The notes under the pieces: generated by a model
The model's input: the letters and a program-made list of their open reading frames with translations, nothing else
What the model was told of the DNA's origin: nothing
The model's database searches: none
In this document: one piece after another, positions 36,124 through 45,075 of the stretch
Numbering within the stretch: position 1 is the stretch's first letter
Layout: each line of letters opens with the position of its first letter
Assembly: GCA_965197825.1 (NCBI GenBank)
Contig: CBDANW010000003.1
Location: 2,666,001-2,730,000 of the forward strand
Reading direction: 5' to 3'
Length of the DNA stretch: 64,000 nt
Source of the DNA: CBDANW01 sp965197825
GTDB taxonomy: Bacteria; Acidobacteriota; Vicinamibacteria; Marinacidobacterales; DATDRI01
Program-made: the position numbers and the translations under genes

Positions 36124-36852
36124 TCACGGTGGCGACAGCCCGATGTGTTGGCACGCGAGGACGTATTTCGACGACCGGGTTACCCAAGGATCGAGGGGGT
36201 GGAGGATCTCCCGGATGCGTTCTTGGTGACCAAACGGAGCTTTCCCTTCGAGGATCGTCAAGCCGGGGACACGCGCTGGGAAGCGGCGGTTCGGATACAG
36301 CCCGCCCTGTCTCCAGAAGGTGAGGCCGCGATCGAGCGTGATGCGGATAGGGCCATTCAAAGCTTCGTAGTAAGTGCGCTCGTACTCGATCATGAGCTTA
36401 GGCTCCGAGCGGGCTATCAGGTGCTCCCGTAGGCGCGCCGGAAGAACGCGCGCGAGTCCCACGACGATCTCGTGAAAGGACATCGAGGCGAGCGAGGCGC
36501 TAGCCACTATCGGTGCTCTCTCTTTGAAGATCGCGTGATCCTCGCGACGTTTGACCTCGAAAAATAACCTCTTTTCTGGAAACGGGGTATCGTACCAACG
36601 GATGCGGGTCTTCGAGCGCCGCGACGTGCCGTCGAGGTTAGCTCGGAAAGCGCTCAAGGCCGCGTCGTCGAAATAGATGCTGCACACACGCGACGTCGCA
36701 CCGGCGTAGCTCACGCGGCGGCAATTGACGTCCAGTATGGAGCTAAATTTCCCGGCGTCCACATTTGGAAGCGAGAACTTGACCTCGCGGCGGCCAGGTG
36801 CGGCGACGCTCGTAGCCTCTAGAGCAAACGACGGCGCTTCAGGGGATCTCAT
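36124..36852 (-). CDS. VTC-domain protein (polyphosphate polymerase-like)
   Basis: 242 residues from ATG 36852 (GAGG just upstream; a TTG at 36864 is an alternative). The VTC tunnel-fold motifs are visible: GRREVKFSL at the start, SIYFDD, KTRIRWYD, LFFEVKRRED, KLMIEYERTYYEA, ITLDRGLTFW and ILEGKAPFGH, with STKYV-like SSKYVLACQ at the end. In yeast such domains make polyphosphate from ATP; bacterial members travel with DUF4956 and CotH genes. It overlaps the DUF4956 gene by 14 bases, so it is translationally coupled. Confidence 0.88.
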   Translation of the reverse strand: MRSPEAPSFALEATSVAAPGRREVKFSLPNVDAGKFSSILDVNCRRVSYAGATSRVCSIYFDDAALSAFRANLDGTSRRSKTRIRWYDTPFPEKRLFFEVKRREDHAIFKERAPIVASASLASMSFHEIVVGLARVLPARLREHLIARSEPKLMIEYERTYYEALNGPIRITLDRGLTFWRQGGLYPNRRFPARVPGLTILEGKAPFGHQERIREILHPLDPWVTRSSKYVLACQHIGLSPP

Positions 36853-38035
36853 CGGCCTCGACAAACGAGAACTGGAAAGCGGGGAGCTGTTTCCGAATGT
36901 CTGCCTCGAGTCGGGCCACGCCCCGCGAGCCGGTAACCGTGACCACGGCCGAGAGCTCTATGCGGTCACCTTCCTGCTCGAGTCTTTGCATCCGGAAATC
37001 TTGAACGACGGGCCGTAGCTGTTCTAAAGCATGCCCCTCAAAGAAACGGTCGGCATCTCCAGAAACGATGAGAAGGAGCGTCCTGTCAGGTGTACGTGGC
37101 CACAGCCGTTGGTGCACAACCACGAAGAAGGAGACGAGCACTACGACCGCGACGGCCAGAGGGCGTTGGCGCGCCCCGAGGGCGACACCCACCGCGATGC
37201 AAAACAGCAGATAGGCGATCTCGTCCGGCGTCTTGACGGCGGTGCGAAAGCGAATGATCGAAAGTGCACCGATGAGCCCGAGCGACAGAGCGAGTGACGA
37301 CTCTACGACGACGATGACAAGAACGGTCGTAAGGGTAAACACGGGAAACAGGTTAGCGAAGGCGTGGCGATTCGATGGGACGGGGGCGCAGCGGATATAG
37401 AGCCCGCGTATGACGAGCGCAAACAGGCCAGCCAGGATAAGATTCGTGGCGAGACTCACGCCTTGGTTGTAGTCGACGGGCGTGACTCCACCTTGTTCCA
37501 CAAGCCAGGATTCCGCATCGCGTGTGAGGTCGCCCGCCTCTTTCGCGAGCATACGTTCCGGGTTCGAGACAAGCGCGAGCTCGCCCCAGACCGCCCGGAT
37601 CCGGTCGGCCCACAGAATATCGACACTACGATCCTCGGGCGTACGCGTGACGAGCACGAGCGTGACGCGCTCTTCCGACCACGCGCTCAAGTCCACAACG
37701 CGCGAGTGCCAGCGGTTGGCGTCGCCGAATCGGAATACCTCGTCGAAGACCTCTACTGAGTCGTCTTCCGTTTCGACGATGACCAGAAAAGAAACGCGGG
37801 CGCGGCGGACAATCTGCTCAGTGACGAGCGCCGGCGAAACACGGAGAAAAGCCGCACTCGGGAGATTCACCTCGAAACGGCGCTCGGCGGGAAAAGGAAA
37901 GACCAAGGCATCACGTGCAGCACCCGAGAGCTCGATCTGCACGCGTTCCGCCGGAACGCCGCGCTCGACGAGCGATGTCCGAGGTCGGTCACATCCGGAA
38001 AGCGCCAGGACGATGAGGATGAATGCCCGATTCAC
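36839..38035 (-). CDS. DUF4956 membrane protein with N-terminal lipoprotein-like extension
   Basis: 398 residues from GTG 38035, with GGAG seven bases upstream. It begins VNRAFILIVLALSGCDRPRT: a lipobox-like LSGC at the end of a hydrophobic segment. Residues about 20-195 are a beta-rich, probably periplasmic domain. Three or four transmembrane helices follow from about 200 with the DUF4956 signature SSLALSLGLIGALSIIRFRT AVKTPDE, then a cytosolic C-terminal domain (RTLLLIVSGDADRF). The extra N-terminal domain is not in ordinary DUF4956 proteins. Upstream control DNA was replaced by IS family B at 38083; TTGACA at 38052-38057 (minus) has no clear -10. Confidence 0.85.
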   Translation of the reverse strand: MNRAFILIVLALSGCDRPRTSLVERGVPAERVQIELSGAARDALVFPFPAERRFEVNLPSAAFLRVSPALVTEQIVRRARVSFLVIVETEDDSVEVFDEVFRFGDANRWHSRVVDLSAWSEERVTLVLVTRTPEDRSVDILWADRIRAVWGELALVSNPERMLAKEAGDLTRDAESWLVEQGGVTPVDYNQGVSLATNLILAGLFALVIRGLYIRCAPVPSNRHAFANLFPVFTLTTVLVIVVVESSLALSLGLIGALSIIRFRTAVKTPDEIAYLLFCIAVGVALGARQRPLAVAVVVLVSFFVVVHQRLWPRTPDRTLLLIVSGDADRFFEGHALEQLRPVVQDFRMQRLEQEGDRIELSAVVTVTGSRGVARLEADIRKQLPAFQFSFVEADEIP

Positions 38036-38082
38036 GAGGTCTCCGAAAGGTACTGTCAAGTTGGCGTCATTGTAGCCCGTGA

Positions 38083-39272
38083 GGTCAAAATACTCATGCG
38101 GCTTCCCGATGGTAGAAACGTAGTAACCCGCCAAGCCGTTCACGGGAGCGTACCTTGCGCTCGGACTGAGGTAACTGGTCGCTGGCTGGGAACAGCAGCA
38201 GATTCTCTTTGCCTTGATGATTCCTCCCGTGATGATGGTAGACGACGTACTCCCTAAGCGCATGACGGAGCGACTTCTCGCCGAACAGGATGAGCTTCGA
38301 GAGACATTCCTCTTTGACTGACTTCACCCAGCGCTCCGCGAACGAGTTCAAATCCGGGCTCCGTGCGGCCAGCTTGACGGGCGCGACGCCAACCGCCTCG
38401 ATGGTCCGGTGGAACGACTGGCAGAACTTCGTGTCCCGGTCGTGAATGAGGTATCGGCTCGAGGACAGAAAGCCGACATCCGCCATGGTCACGTTGCGAG
38501 CCACTTGAGTCATCCACTGTTCGTTCGGATGCGGCGTGATGCCGGCAACGTGGACTCGACGGGTAGCCAGGTGTATGAAGAACAGAACGTAGTACGTCAC
38601 CAACCCGCCCTGAGTCCACACTTCCGTGGTGAAGAAATCTGTCGCCGCGAGGACGTCCATGTGCGAGCGGATGAACTCCCTCCAAGTCGTGGTCTTCCGA
38701 CGCTCTGGTGCAAGCGGAATGCCGTGGCGTTTCAGAATGTTACCGACGGTTTGGTCGGCCACTTCATGCCCGAGGTTGGCTAGCGCACCGGCAATCCGGT
38801 CGTAACCCCAGGATTTGTTCTCCTTGGCGAGACGCACCACCAGCTCTTCGATGTCGGCGTCGATCCGCGGTCGCCCTGGATACTGACGGTTCTTGGAGCC
38901 ATCGAACTTCTTCGCGACAAGCCTCCGGTGCCAACCTAGGATCGTGTCGGGGTTCACGATACTCGTGACCTCATCAAGGGCTTGCTTACCCAGACGCTTT
39001 CCGAGCTCGGCCAGAGACCGCCGTTCGCCATCGGTCAGACGCAAGCGACCCTGGAGCTGATTTCGAAGAACTCGATTCTCTGCTACAAGATACTCGTTGC
39101 GCAGGAGCAACTCCTCATCCACGGACCCTGAGATGTAGCTTAGCATGGTCTTCCAGTCCATCGCGACTCCTTCCGCTGAACTGGAATACGTATCCGACCA
39201 CGATGGCGGATTCAAGCAGCCTTTGGAAAGGTGCAAACTGCTGAACCGCTGGGCGTTCGAGTATTTTGACCA
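38083..39272 (-). mobile_element. IS family B, complete copy
   Basis: About 1190 bp between inverted GGTCAAAATACTC (38083-38095) and GAGTATTTTGACC (39260-39272). It separates the two DUF4956 genes. Family B pieces elsewhere: 2653-2745, 25047-25090, 50119-50290, 54968-55115, 55336-55380. No target duplication recognised. Confidence 0.8.
38094..39161 (-). CDS. Family B rve transposase
   Basis: 355 residues from ATG 39161, preceded by GGAAGGAG. Domain order as in family A: helical N-terminus (EYLVAENRVLRNQLQGRLRL), helix-turn-helix (LAKENKSWGYDRIAGALANL), rve core with Asp in LAATDFFTTE, Asp in YLIHDRDTKF and Glu in NSFAERWVKSVKEE; ending LGGLLRFYHREAA. Intact, related to but clearly distinct from family A. 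Confidence 0.9.
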   Translation of the reverse strand: MDWKTMLSYISGSVDEELLLRNEYLVAENRVLRNQLQGRLRLTDGERRSLAELGKRLGKQALDEVTSIVNPDTILGWHRRLVAKKFDGSKNRQYPGRPRIDADIEELVVRLAKENKSWGYDRIAGALANLGHEVADQTVGNILKRHGIPLAPERRKTTTWREFIRSHMDVLAATDFFTTEVWTQGGLVTYYVLFFIHLATRRVHVAGITPHPNEQWMTQVARNVTMADVGFLSSSRYLIHDRDTKFCQSFHRTIEAVGVAPVKLAARSPDLNSFAERWVKSVKEECLSKLILFGEKSLRHALREYVVYHHHGRNHQGKENLLLFPASDQLPQSERKVRSRERLGGLLRFYHREAA

Positions 39273-39323
39273 ACGAGGTCTAAACTGCAGAATCAACGAC
39301 GGATCGAGTTTTTGCGGAGCACA
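39273..39323 (-). repeat. Family D end adjoining IS family B
   Basis: CGAGGTCTAAACTGCAGAAT to GAGTTTTTGCGGAGCACA: a family D terminus abutting the left end of IS family B, between it and the DUF4956 gene. Similar joins of unrelated ends occur throughout the window. Confidence 0.65.
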
Positions 39324-39397
39324 GGATTGTCCGCTACCGGGAATCCGTAGGCGCTTCCTCGGCCGAAACGATTCGCTAGAATTGTGGCACCCGCTTC

Positions 39398-40069
39398 CTA
39401 CACGAGCGAGTCCAAGTTCACGTAGGAAACCTGGAGGTGGGGAAACTCCTTCTTGATCTCGGTTATCATCTGGGTCGTTTCTTTGGGGCCCTTCGGGGTG
39501 ACCCTGGCTCGAATCTGCACTTGGCCACCCTCGAGATCAAACCTCTGAATCGTCAGCCCGCCCGTCAATCGCTCGAGAGCTTCGACGACACTAGTCTCGT
39601 CGGCGGTTTCGAGAAAGCGCTCGGCATCGCCGATGACGGTCAGGAGAAGGTTCTGCCGCCACGCGCTCCACCCGAGAACGCGCCGGCCGATGACGAAGAC
39701 CGTGACGATGACCACGGCAACCGCGGCAAGCAATCGGTGCTCGGCGCCGAGCGCGAGCCCCACCCCGATGCATAAAAAGAGATAAACGAGTTCCTCCGAT
39801 GTCTTAATCGCCGCGCGGAAGCGGACGATCGAGAGCGCCCCGACTAGTCCCAGGGAAAGTGCCAGCGAGGACTTCACGACGAAAATGATGACGACCGTTA
39901 CCATGGTGAGCATCGGGAAAACGCCGGAGAAATTGTCACGGTTGGAGATGGAAGTGCCGAAGCGCTTATAGAGCTCTCGGATGTAGAGCGCGAGACTTCC
40001 GCCGATGAGCATATTTGCGGCGCAGTTGAGCACCAAGGTGGACTCGGGTCCTAGATTCTGGGGCCACAT
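39398..40069 (-). CDS. DUF4956 membrane protein
   Basis: 223 residues. Four predicted transmembrane helices with the family signature VVKSSLALSLGLVGALSIVR followed by FRAAIKTSEELVYLFLCIGV, then a cytosolic domain (RQNLLLTVIGDAERFLETAD, and KKEFPHLQVSYVNLDSLV). Standard size for DUF4956. A second such gene lies at 36839-38035; both were probably in one operon with the VTC gene before IS family B inserted. It is divergent from the CotH fragment at 40155. Confidence 0.88.
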   Translation of the reverse strand: MWPQNLGPESTLVLNCAANMLIGGSLALYIRELYKRFGTSISNRDNFSGVFPMLTMVTVVIIFVVKSSLALSLGLVGALSIVRFRAAIKTSEELVYLFLCIGVGLALGAEHRLLAAVAVVIVTVFVIGRRVLGWSAWRQNLLLTVIGDAERFLETADETSVVEALERLTGGLTIQRFDLEGGQVQIRARVTPKGPKETTQMITEIKKEFPHLQVSYVNLDSLV

Positions 40070-40154
40070 AACGAGCGATTATATCTCATCCTGGCTCTTC
40101 CAAGCAGTCGTGCTGGTCCTAGGCCGCGTCACCCGCTAAACTCGCGGGGTCGAT

Positions 40155-40334
40155 ATGCATCAGTTTCTTCCTACGACGATGGCGGCTTTCGTTTCCGTCG
40201 TTCTGTCGTCACTTGCTGGCGCCGCCGCGCAGGACGTCGTGGCCGATACGCGCTTCAATCGAGAGCGCGGTTTCTACGACTCGGGTTTTGCCGTCGTCAT
40301 CCCCGGGACATTCTGGGATGATTTTGCCGGGGGT
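40155..40334 (+). pseudogene. N-terminal scrap of a CotH-type/chitobiase-repeat secreted protein
   Basis: ATG 40155 starts a signal peptide (MHQFLPTTMAAFVSVVLSSL, AGAAAQ) followed by VADTRFNRERGFYDSGFAVV. The FxxxRGFYdxPFxV pattern is the start of the chitobiase-like domain common in CotH-kinase proteins that neighbour DUF4956 and VTC genes. After about 58 residues the sequence turns into repeat debris (40335). The kinase-like region is lost. Confidence 0.65.
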
Positions 40335-40577
40335 GCGCACAGCTGGCTTAAATGGGGCGTGGGGCACGCCACACGGGCGGGAAGCCGCATGAGTATTTTA
40401 ACCTCACGGGGAACATGCTTCGATATTCGCTCTCGACTTAGGTGGTCATCTGCATGGTGACGACCCGCCCGCCCAAGACGATTGTAAAGCTCACGGCCCT
40501 TGGCCCGGTCGCAAACACAGACACTAGGCTGCTGATTTATGGCCTATTTCAAGAGGGCCGAGTTTTGGCACAGGACG
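40335..40577. mobile_element. Repeat mosaic ending in a palindromic family A derivative
   Basis: Bases 40335-40410 carry the GTGCGCAC repeat and a family B right end (CATGAGTATTTTAACCTCAC). Bases 40411-40577 join the family A right-end region (ATATTCGCTCTCGACTTAGG) to an inverted left end (GACGATTGTAAAGC through GGCACAGGACGG). The same right-to-inverted-left join occurs at 52951-53117. Confidence 0.7.
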
Positions 40578-41065
40578 GGAGCAAAATGTTTGACAAGGTC
40601 GGGAGGTTCCGGTTTCTCCACACGAACAAACGGAGTCCTGCAACGCCTACAGGCTGTAGCTTCTGTAAGCCAGGTATCAACAGATTCGTTCCGTTTCTTT
40701 CGCTGCTCAAGCGCATGAATGTACTGCGGAAGAAACTCTTCGAGCGCCTTGATTGCCGGCAGCGCCGTCTCATACGCTGCAGCAAGAGATGCAGTAACGT
40801 TCAATATGACCACCTCCAAGCCCAGGATAGCACGGAGCGATTCGACGGTGAATGGAGTGACGCCGGTGGCGGCTGTTCCGGCTATGCCGTCGATATTCAG
40901 CTTTGCCAAATTCAGTGGCTGGGTGATGGTTCCTCTCGTCGGTCTTCTGAGCCGATTCCGTGCTCCTGAACGCATCGTGTCGAAAAACACAAACGCGTTG
41001 CCAAGCCCTTGATGATTGCGCTCTCCACGATAATGATAGATGAACTCTGCGACGGCCCGGCGCGC
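40578..41065 (-). pseudogene. Chimeric fragment: rve transposase tail plus unrecognised sequence
   Basis: The open minus frame begins AVAEFIYHYRGERNHQGLGN, the conserved tail of an integrase-core transposase of yet another family, then continues FVFFDTMRSGARNRLRRPTR, FTVESLRAILGLEVVILN and LEEFLPQYIHALEQRKKRNE before meeting a family A end (FAPVLCQNSALLK). The second part is helical and unrecognised. Whether it was ever one gene is unclear. Confidence 0.4.
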
Positions 41066-41067
41066 AG

Positions 41068-41101
41068 GTCTTAGAGTTCGTTTGTATTTTTGGACACAAC
41101 G
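41068..41101 (+). repeat. Family C end
   Basis: CTTAGAGTTCGTTTGTATTT then TTGGACACAACG, matching the family C ends at 2884, 13445, 49157 (reverse) and 50084. Confidence 0.7.
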
Positions 41102-41385
41102 AGCTTGCTAGTAACACCCAGGACTTGGAAACGATGCGCGGGTCTACTCCTAGCCGCTGCGTTGGTGACGGGAGTGGGGCGACCCGCCGGTGTTGACGCT
41201 GTCGGTCTCGCCGACATCGATACATAAGGACGGCGGTGTGGCCATAGACGCAATGGAAGAACTAGAGTGCGTAGAGTGCTTGACACCTGAGGGTGAGGGC
41301 AATGTGAAAATCATTGCCGAACTGTCAGTCATCTCGGTGCAGCCGGCCACTTCCAACGTGTAACGCGAGGCAAAGGTAAAGGTAA
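41102..41385. other. Region without recognised genes
   Basis: 284 bp. Short open stretches in several frames, none with a start and ribosome site that I can support. It ends with AAGGTAAAGGTAA, the ribosome site of the next gene. Confidence 0.35.
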
Positions 41386-41512
41386 ATGGCGATTACCAAC
41401 CAAATGATCGACCAGGCGTACTCCGACCTGAAGGCGACGTGCGGGGGCGTCCGGAATGACTACTTCGCGCTCATTTACCTCGAGCGTGAGTTCCAGGTCG
41501 AGCGTGCCGACG
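41386..41512 (+). pseudogene. N-terminal scrap of a defence-type (possibly AIPR-like) protein
   Basis: ATG 41386 with AAGGTAA upstream: MAITNQMIDQAYSDLKATCG, GVRNDYFALIYLEREFQVER, ADA, then a family A end. The NDYFALIYLEREF phrase resembles the opening of proteins in the AIPR (abortive infection phage resistance) group. With 43 residues this is tentative. Confidence 0.4.
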
Positions 41513-41590
41513 CCGTCCTGTGCCAAAACTCGGCTGTGAACCGCAAAAAAGAAGATCGCGTACCGCTGGATCGACTTTTTGCGGAGCACA
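41513..41590. repeat. Family A terminus fused to a 56-bp D mini-element
   Basis: CCGTCCTGTGCCAAAACTCGG joins CTGTGAACCGCAAAAAAGAA; the D mini-element spans 41535-41590 and closes with CTTTTTGCGGAGCACA. The same A/D join is at 19588-19612. Confidence 0.8.
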
Positions 41591-41592
41591 CT

Positions 41593-41800
41593 TGGTCAAC
41601 CGTCCCGCCCACATCGAAGCAATGCCCGTTGGAGCTGAGATACCCTTCCCGCCGCCAGCGAAGATAGCGCTGCAGCTGGTCCACGGCATCGAACTCCCCG
41701 CACGTCAGCAGGCTGTCGGCTAGGCACAGTGCCATGGACGTGTCCATCAGTCCACTCGCCCGCAGCCAAGCCAAACGGGTCGCCGCTTTCGTTTGCCGCT
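41593..41800 (-). pseudogene. ADP-ribosylglycohydrolase fragment with frameshift
   Basis: Minus strand: GDPFGLAAGEWTD, then after one inserted G the frame continues DTSMALCLADSLLTCGEFDA, VDQLQRYLRWRREGYLSSNG, HCFDVGGTVDQ. This is the metal-site region of DraG-like ADP-ribosylglycohydrolases (GxWTDDTSMALCLA and the later FD(I/V)G), enzymes that remove ADP-ribose from proteins. It is truncated on both sides, by a D mini-element at 41590 and by the SRAP fragment. Confidence 0.75.
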
Positions 41801-42013
41801 CTGTGGGAGCACTGGGGCAAGGGCAACAACTCCCTCGAATCCTTCACCATCATCACGACGACGGCCTCTCCAGAGCTTGCCGACATTCACCATCGACAGC
41901 CCGCCATCATCGGTCCCGACCGGTTCGACGAATGGCTCGACCCAACATCGCCGGTGCCAAGGCTACTCGACTTGGTACGCGAACCTCCACGCGTGACGAT
42001 CCCCCGATTTTAG
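41766..42013 (+). pseudogene. C-terminal fragment of an SOS response-associated peptidase (SRAP, YedK/HMCES)
   Basis: Reads AKPNGSPLSFAALWEHWGKG, NNSLESFTIITTTASPELAD, IHHRQPAIIGPDRFDEWLDP, then LLDLVREPPRVTIPRF and stop. The LWExW, SFTIITT and IHxRxPxI phrases are the conserved C-terminal part of SRAP proteins, which crosslink to abasic sites in single-stranded DNA. The catalytic N-terminal Cys2 half is missing. It overlaps the opposite-strand ADP-ribosylglycohydrolase fragment at 41766-41800, so the exact junction is ambiguous. Confidence 0.75.
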
Positions 42014-42022
42014 CCTCCTCCC

Positions 42023-43222
42023 TTACAGCTCTCGAAGCGCCGTTGCCACCGGCATGCGGGCGGCGCGGACAGCGGGAAAGAGCCCGCCCACCAACCCGAT
42101 GGCCGAGGCGTAGACGATCCCCTGCACCAGCAGCTCCGGCGTGACATCAAAGGCAAAGGCTACTTGGGAGAAAGTTTGCCAATTGAGCGTTGCGGCGCGG
42201 AAACCGTCGAAGACAATGTAAGCCAGACCGCCACCGATCGCCCCACCCACCAGAGCCAGAACGAGAGACTCGACAAGAACCGAGATCACCACCGGAGCTC
42301 CACGGAATCCAAGCGCGCGCAGCGTCGCGATCTCTCGTGTCCGTGAAGAAACAGCGGTGTACATCGTATTCAAGGCACCGAAGATGGCACCGATCCCCAT
42401 CAACACCGCCACCAGCGTGCCCAGACCGGTGATGAGGTTGGTGATCATCGTCGACTGCTCCGCATAAAAGTCGGTCTGGCGCACCACCTTGACGTTGAGG
42501 CGCGGATCTGTGGTGAGCCGATCCTTGAAATCCTGGAACGCGTTGGGCGAATCGAGCTTCGCATAGACCGCTTGAAAGCTGTTCCCGCGCCTGTAGGCCG
42601 GCTGCAGTACAGCCGCATCAGTCCAGATCTCGGACTCGGCGATGCCGCCGTTCGCGGCAAAGCGGCCGACCACCGACCATTCGACCTTTCCGACCGGGAT
42701 CTTGTCTCCCACTTCCAGACCGGCGAACTCTAGACTTGCTCCGGAACCCACGATAACTTCGTTCTTCCCCCATTCGAACTTGCGCCCTTCGATGATTTCT
42801 AGATCGTCGCGCACCTCGTAGGCTGCTCGCTCGACGCCTCGGAGAGGAACATTAGCATCGGAGCCGGTAGACCGCATGGGCATATTAATAATGACGAAGA
42901 GCTCCGCCGAAGCCTTCGGGCCTTCCGCACCGCGAGCCACACCCTCGGTGTCGACGATGATGCGGGTGGTCGGGCCACCGAGATCGCTCATCATCTCGCC
43001 ATCGGCGCCGCTCCGGAGAATAATCGCGGTGTCGGGAGAACCGGAGACAGTCATAGCGTGGCGGAATCCTTTTGCGATCGACAAGACCGCCACCAAGACT
43101 GCCACCACGCCGGCGATCCCGAAAACCGCCGCGGCGGTCGACCCCTTGCGGGTGAAGACGGTCATCAGGTTGAACTTCGAAAGCGAGAAGATTTGTCGGA
43201 GCCAATTGATGGGGCCAGTCAT
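42023..43222 (-). CDS. ABC exporter permease (FtsX/MacB type), second subunit
   Basis: 399-residue inner-membrane permease. One N-terminal transmembrane helix (AAAVFGIAGVVAVLVAVLSI), a large periplasmic MacB-core domain (about 45-260) and three C-terminal helices (LITGLGTLVAVLMGIGAIFG, VVISVLVESLVLALVGGAIG, YASAIGLVGGLFPAVRAARM). It lies three bases after the first permease in a four-gene operon with MFP and ATPase. It likely exports a lipid, peptide or other small molecule with the adaptor at 45072-46286; substrate not predictable. Confidence 0.9.
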   Translation of the reverse strand: MTGPINWLRQIFSLSKFNLMTVFTRKGSTAAAVFGIAGVVAVLVAVLSIAKGFRHAMTVSGSPDTAIILRSGADGEMMSDLGGPTTRIIVDTEGVARGAEGPKASAELFVIINMPMRSTGSDANVPLRGVERAAYEVRDDLEIIEGRKFEWGKNEVIVGSGASLEFAGLEVGDKIPVGKVEWSVVGRFAANGGIAESEIWTDAAVLQPAYRRGNSFQAVYAKLDSPNAFQDFKDRLTTDPRLNVKVVRQTDFYAEQSTMITNLITGLGTLVAVLMGIGAIFGALNTMYTAVSSRTREIATLRALGFRGAPVVISVLVESLVLALVGGAIGGGLAYIVFDGFRAATLNWQTFSQVAFAFDVTPELLVQGIVYASAIGLVGGLFPAVRAARMPVATALREL

Positions 43223-43225
43223 CGA

Positions 43226-44376
43226 CTACAGCCTCCTGAGCGCGTCGGCGATGCGGAGCCGCCCGGCCTCTATTGCGGGCAGGATGCCGGCGGCGAAACC
43301 CAGTACCAACACTAGGACCGCTCCGAAAACAATGTCACGCAGCGGTAGGTAAAACACAGGAAGAGATCCACGGGTAGGGTCACCCAACGAGATCAGGTAC
43401 CAACCGATTCCAAGCCCCAGAAAGCCACCGATGGCGGCGAGCCACAACGCCTCCGCTAGAACTAGACCCAATACCTGCCGGTCGGTAAAACCGACTGCCT
43501 TGAGGACCGCTAGCTCTCCGACCCGCTCACGCACCGAGTAAGCCATCGTATTCCCCGCCACCAATAAGATCGTGAAGAATACCGCGGCAAGTATCGCCAT
43601 GATGATGGTCCCGATGTCTCCAACCTGGTTTGCGAACGCTTGGACGAATGCGCCCTCGGTCTCGGCCTTGGTCTCGAAGGGAGAATTCGCGAACTGATCG
43701 TCGATCGCCTTGGCCACGTCGACCGCTTTATCCGGATCCTCGACGCGGACGTAGTACCAGCCGATCTGCCCTCTTCCGAAATCGCGGGCCTCGTCGAAAA
43801 AATCATGTCGAAAGAAGAAATTCGAAGTATCGGTCCCCTTCTCGGCGCCTTCGTAGATGCCCACCAGATCGAACTCCCAGGTCTGCTTACCCCCGCCATG
43901 GGTCCAAATAGTGGCTTGAATCGGGATGCGATCCCCCACCTTCCACCCGAAGCGATCGGCGGTGACACGTCCGGCGATGGCACCGGTTCTCGTCTCGAGC
44001 CAGCGCGCCTTCTCCTCTTCGGTGATGAGGTACTCCGGATACATTTCCAGAAACTCTTCCGGTTTCACCGGCATCTGCGCGAAGAAGTTCTTGGGTTCCT
44101 GGTAGATTCCGCCGAACCAGGTGGCGTGCGTGGCATCGGCGACGCTCGGTATCTGCTCGATCCGCGCCTCGTAGCTTTCGGGCAATTGTTGAATGATGGA
44201 GACCTTGTGCCGAACGATCAACCGGTCGGCGCTGGCGACATCCACGCCCGAGCTCAGCGCCACTCGAATGGCGGCAAGGTATCCGAACAGGAGAAAGGCG
44301 ACCGCGATCGACAAGAGCGTGAGAAGTGTGCGGACTTTCTTGCGGTTGAGGTTGCTCCAGACCAGGTTGACGAACC

Positions 44377-44380
<4 letters not shown>
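43226..44380 (-). CDS. ABC exporter permease (FtsX/MacB type), first subunit
   Basis: 384 residues. MRFVNLVWSNLNRKKVRTLL leads into the first transmembrane helix; a periplasmic domain with GIYQEPKNFF and FVQAFANQVG follows, then helices at IIMAILAAVFFTILLVAGNT, LVLAEALWLAAIGGFLGLGI and IVFGAVLVLVLGFAAGILPA. SVRERVGELAVLKAVGFTDR is the coupling segment typical of FtsX/MacB permeases. The start overlaps the ATPase stop by four bases. It pairs with the permease at 42023-43222 as a heterodimer. Confidence 0.9.
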
Positions 44381-45071
<691 letters not shown>

Positions 45072-45075
<4 letters not shown>

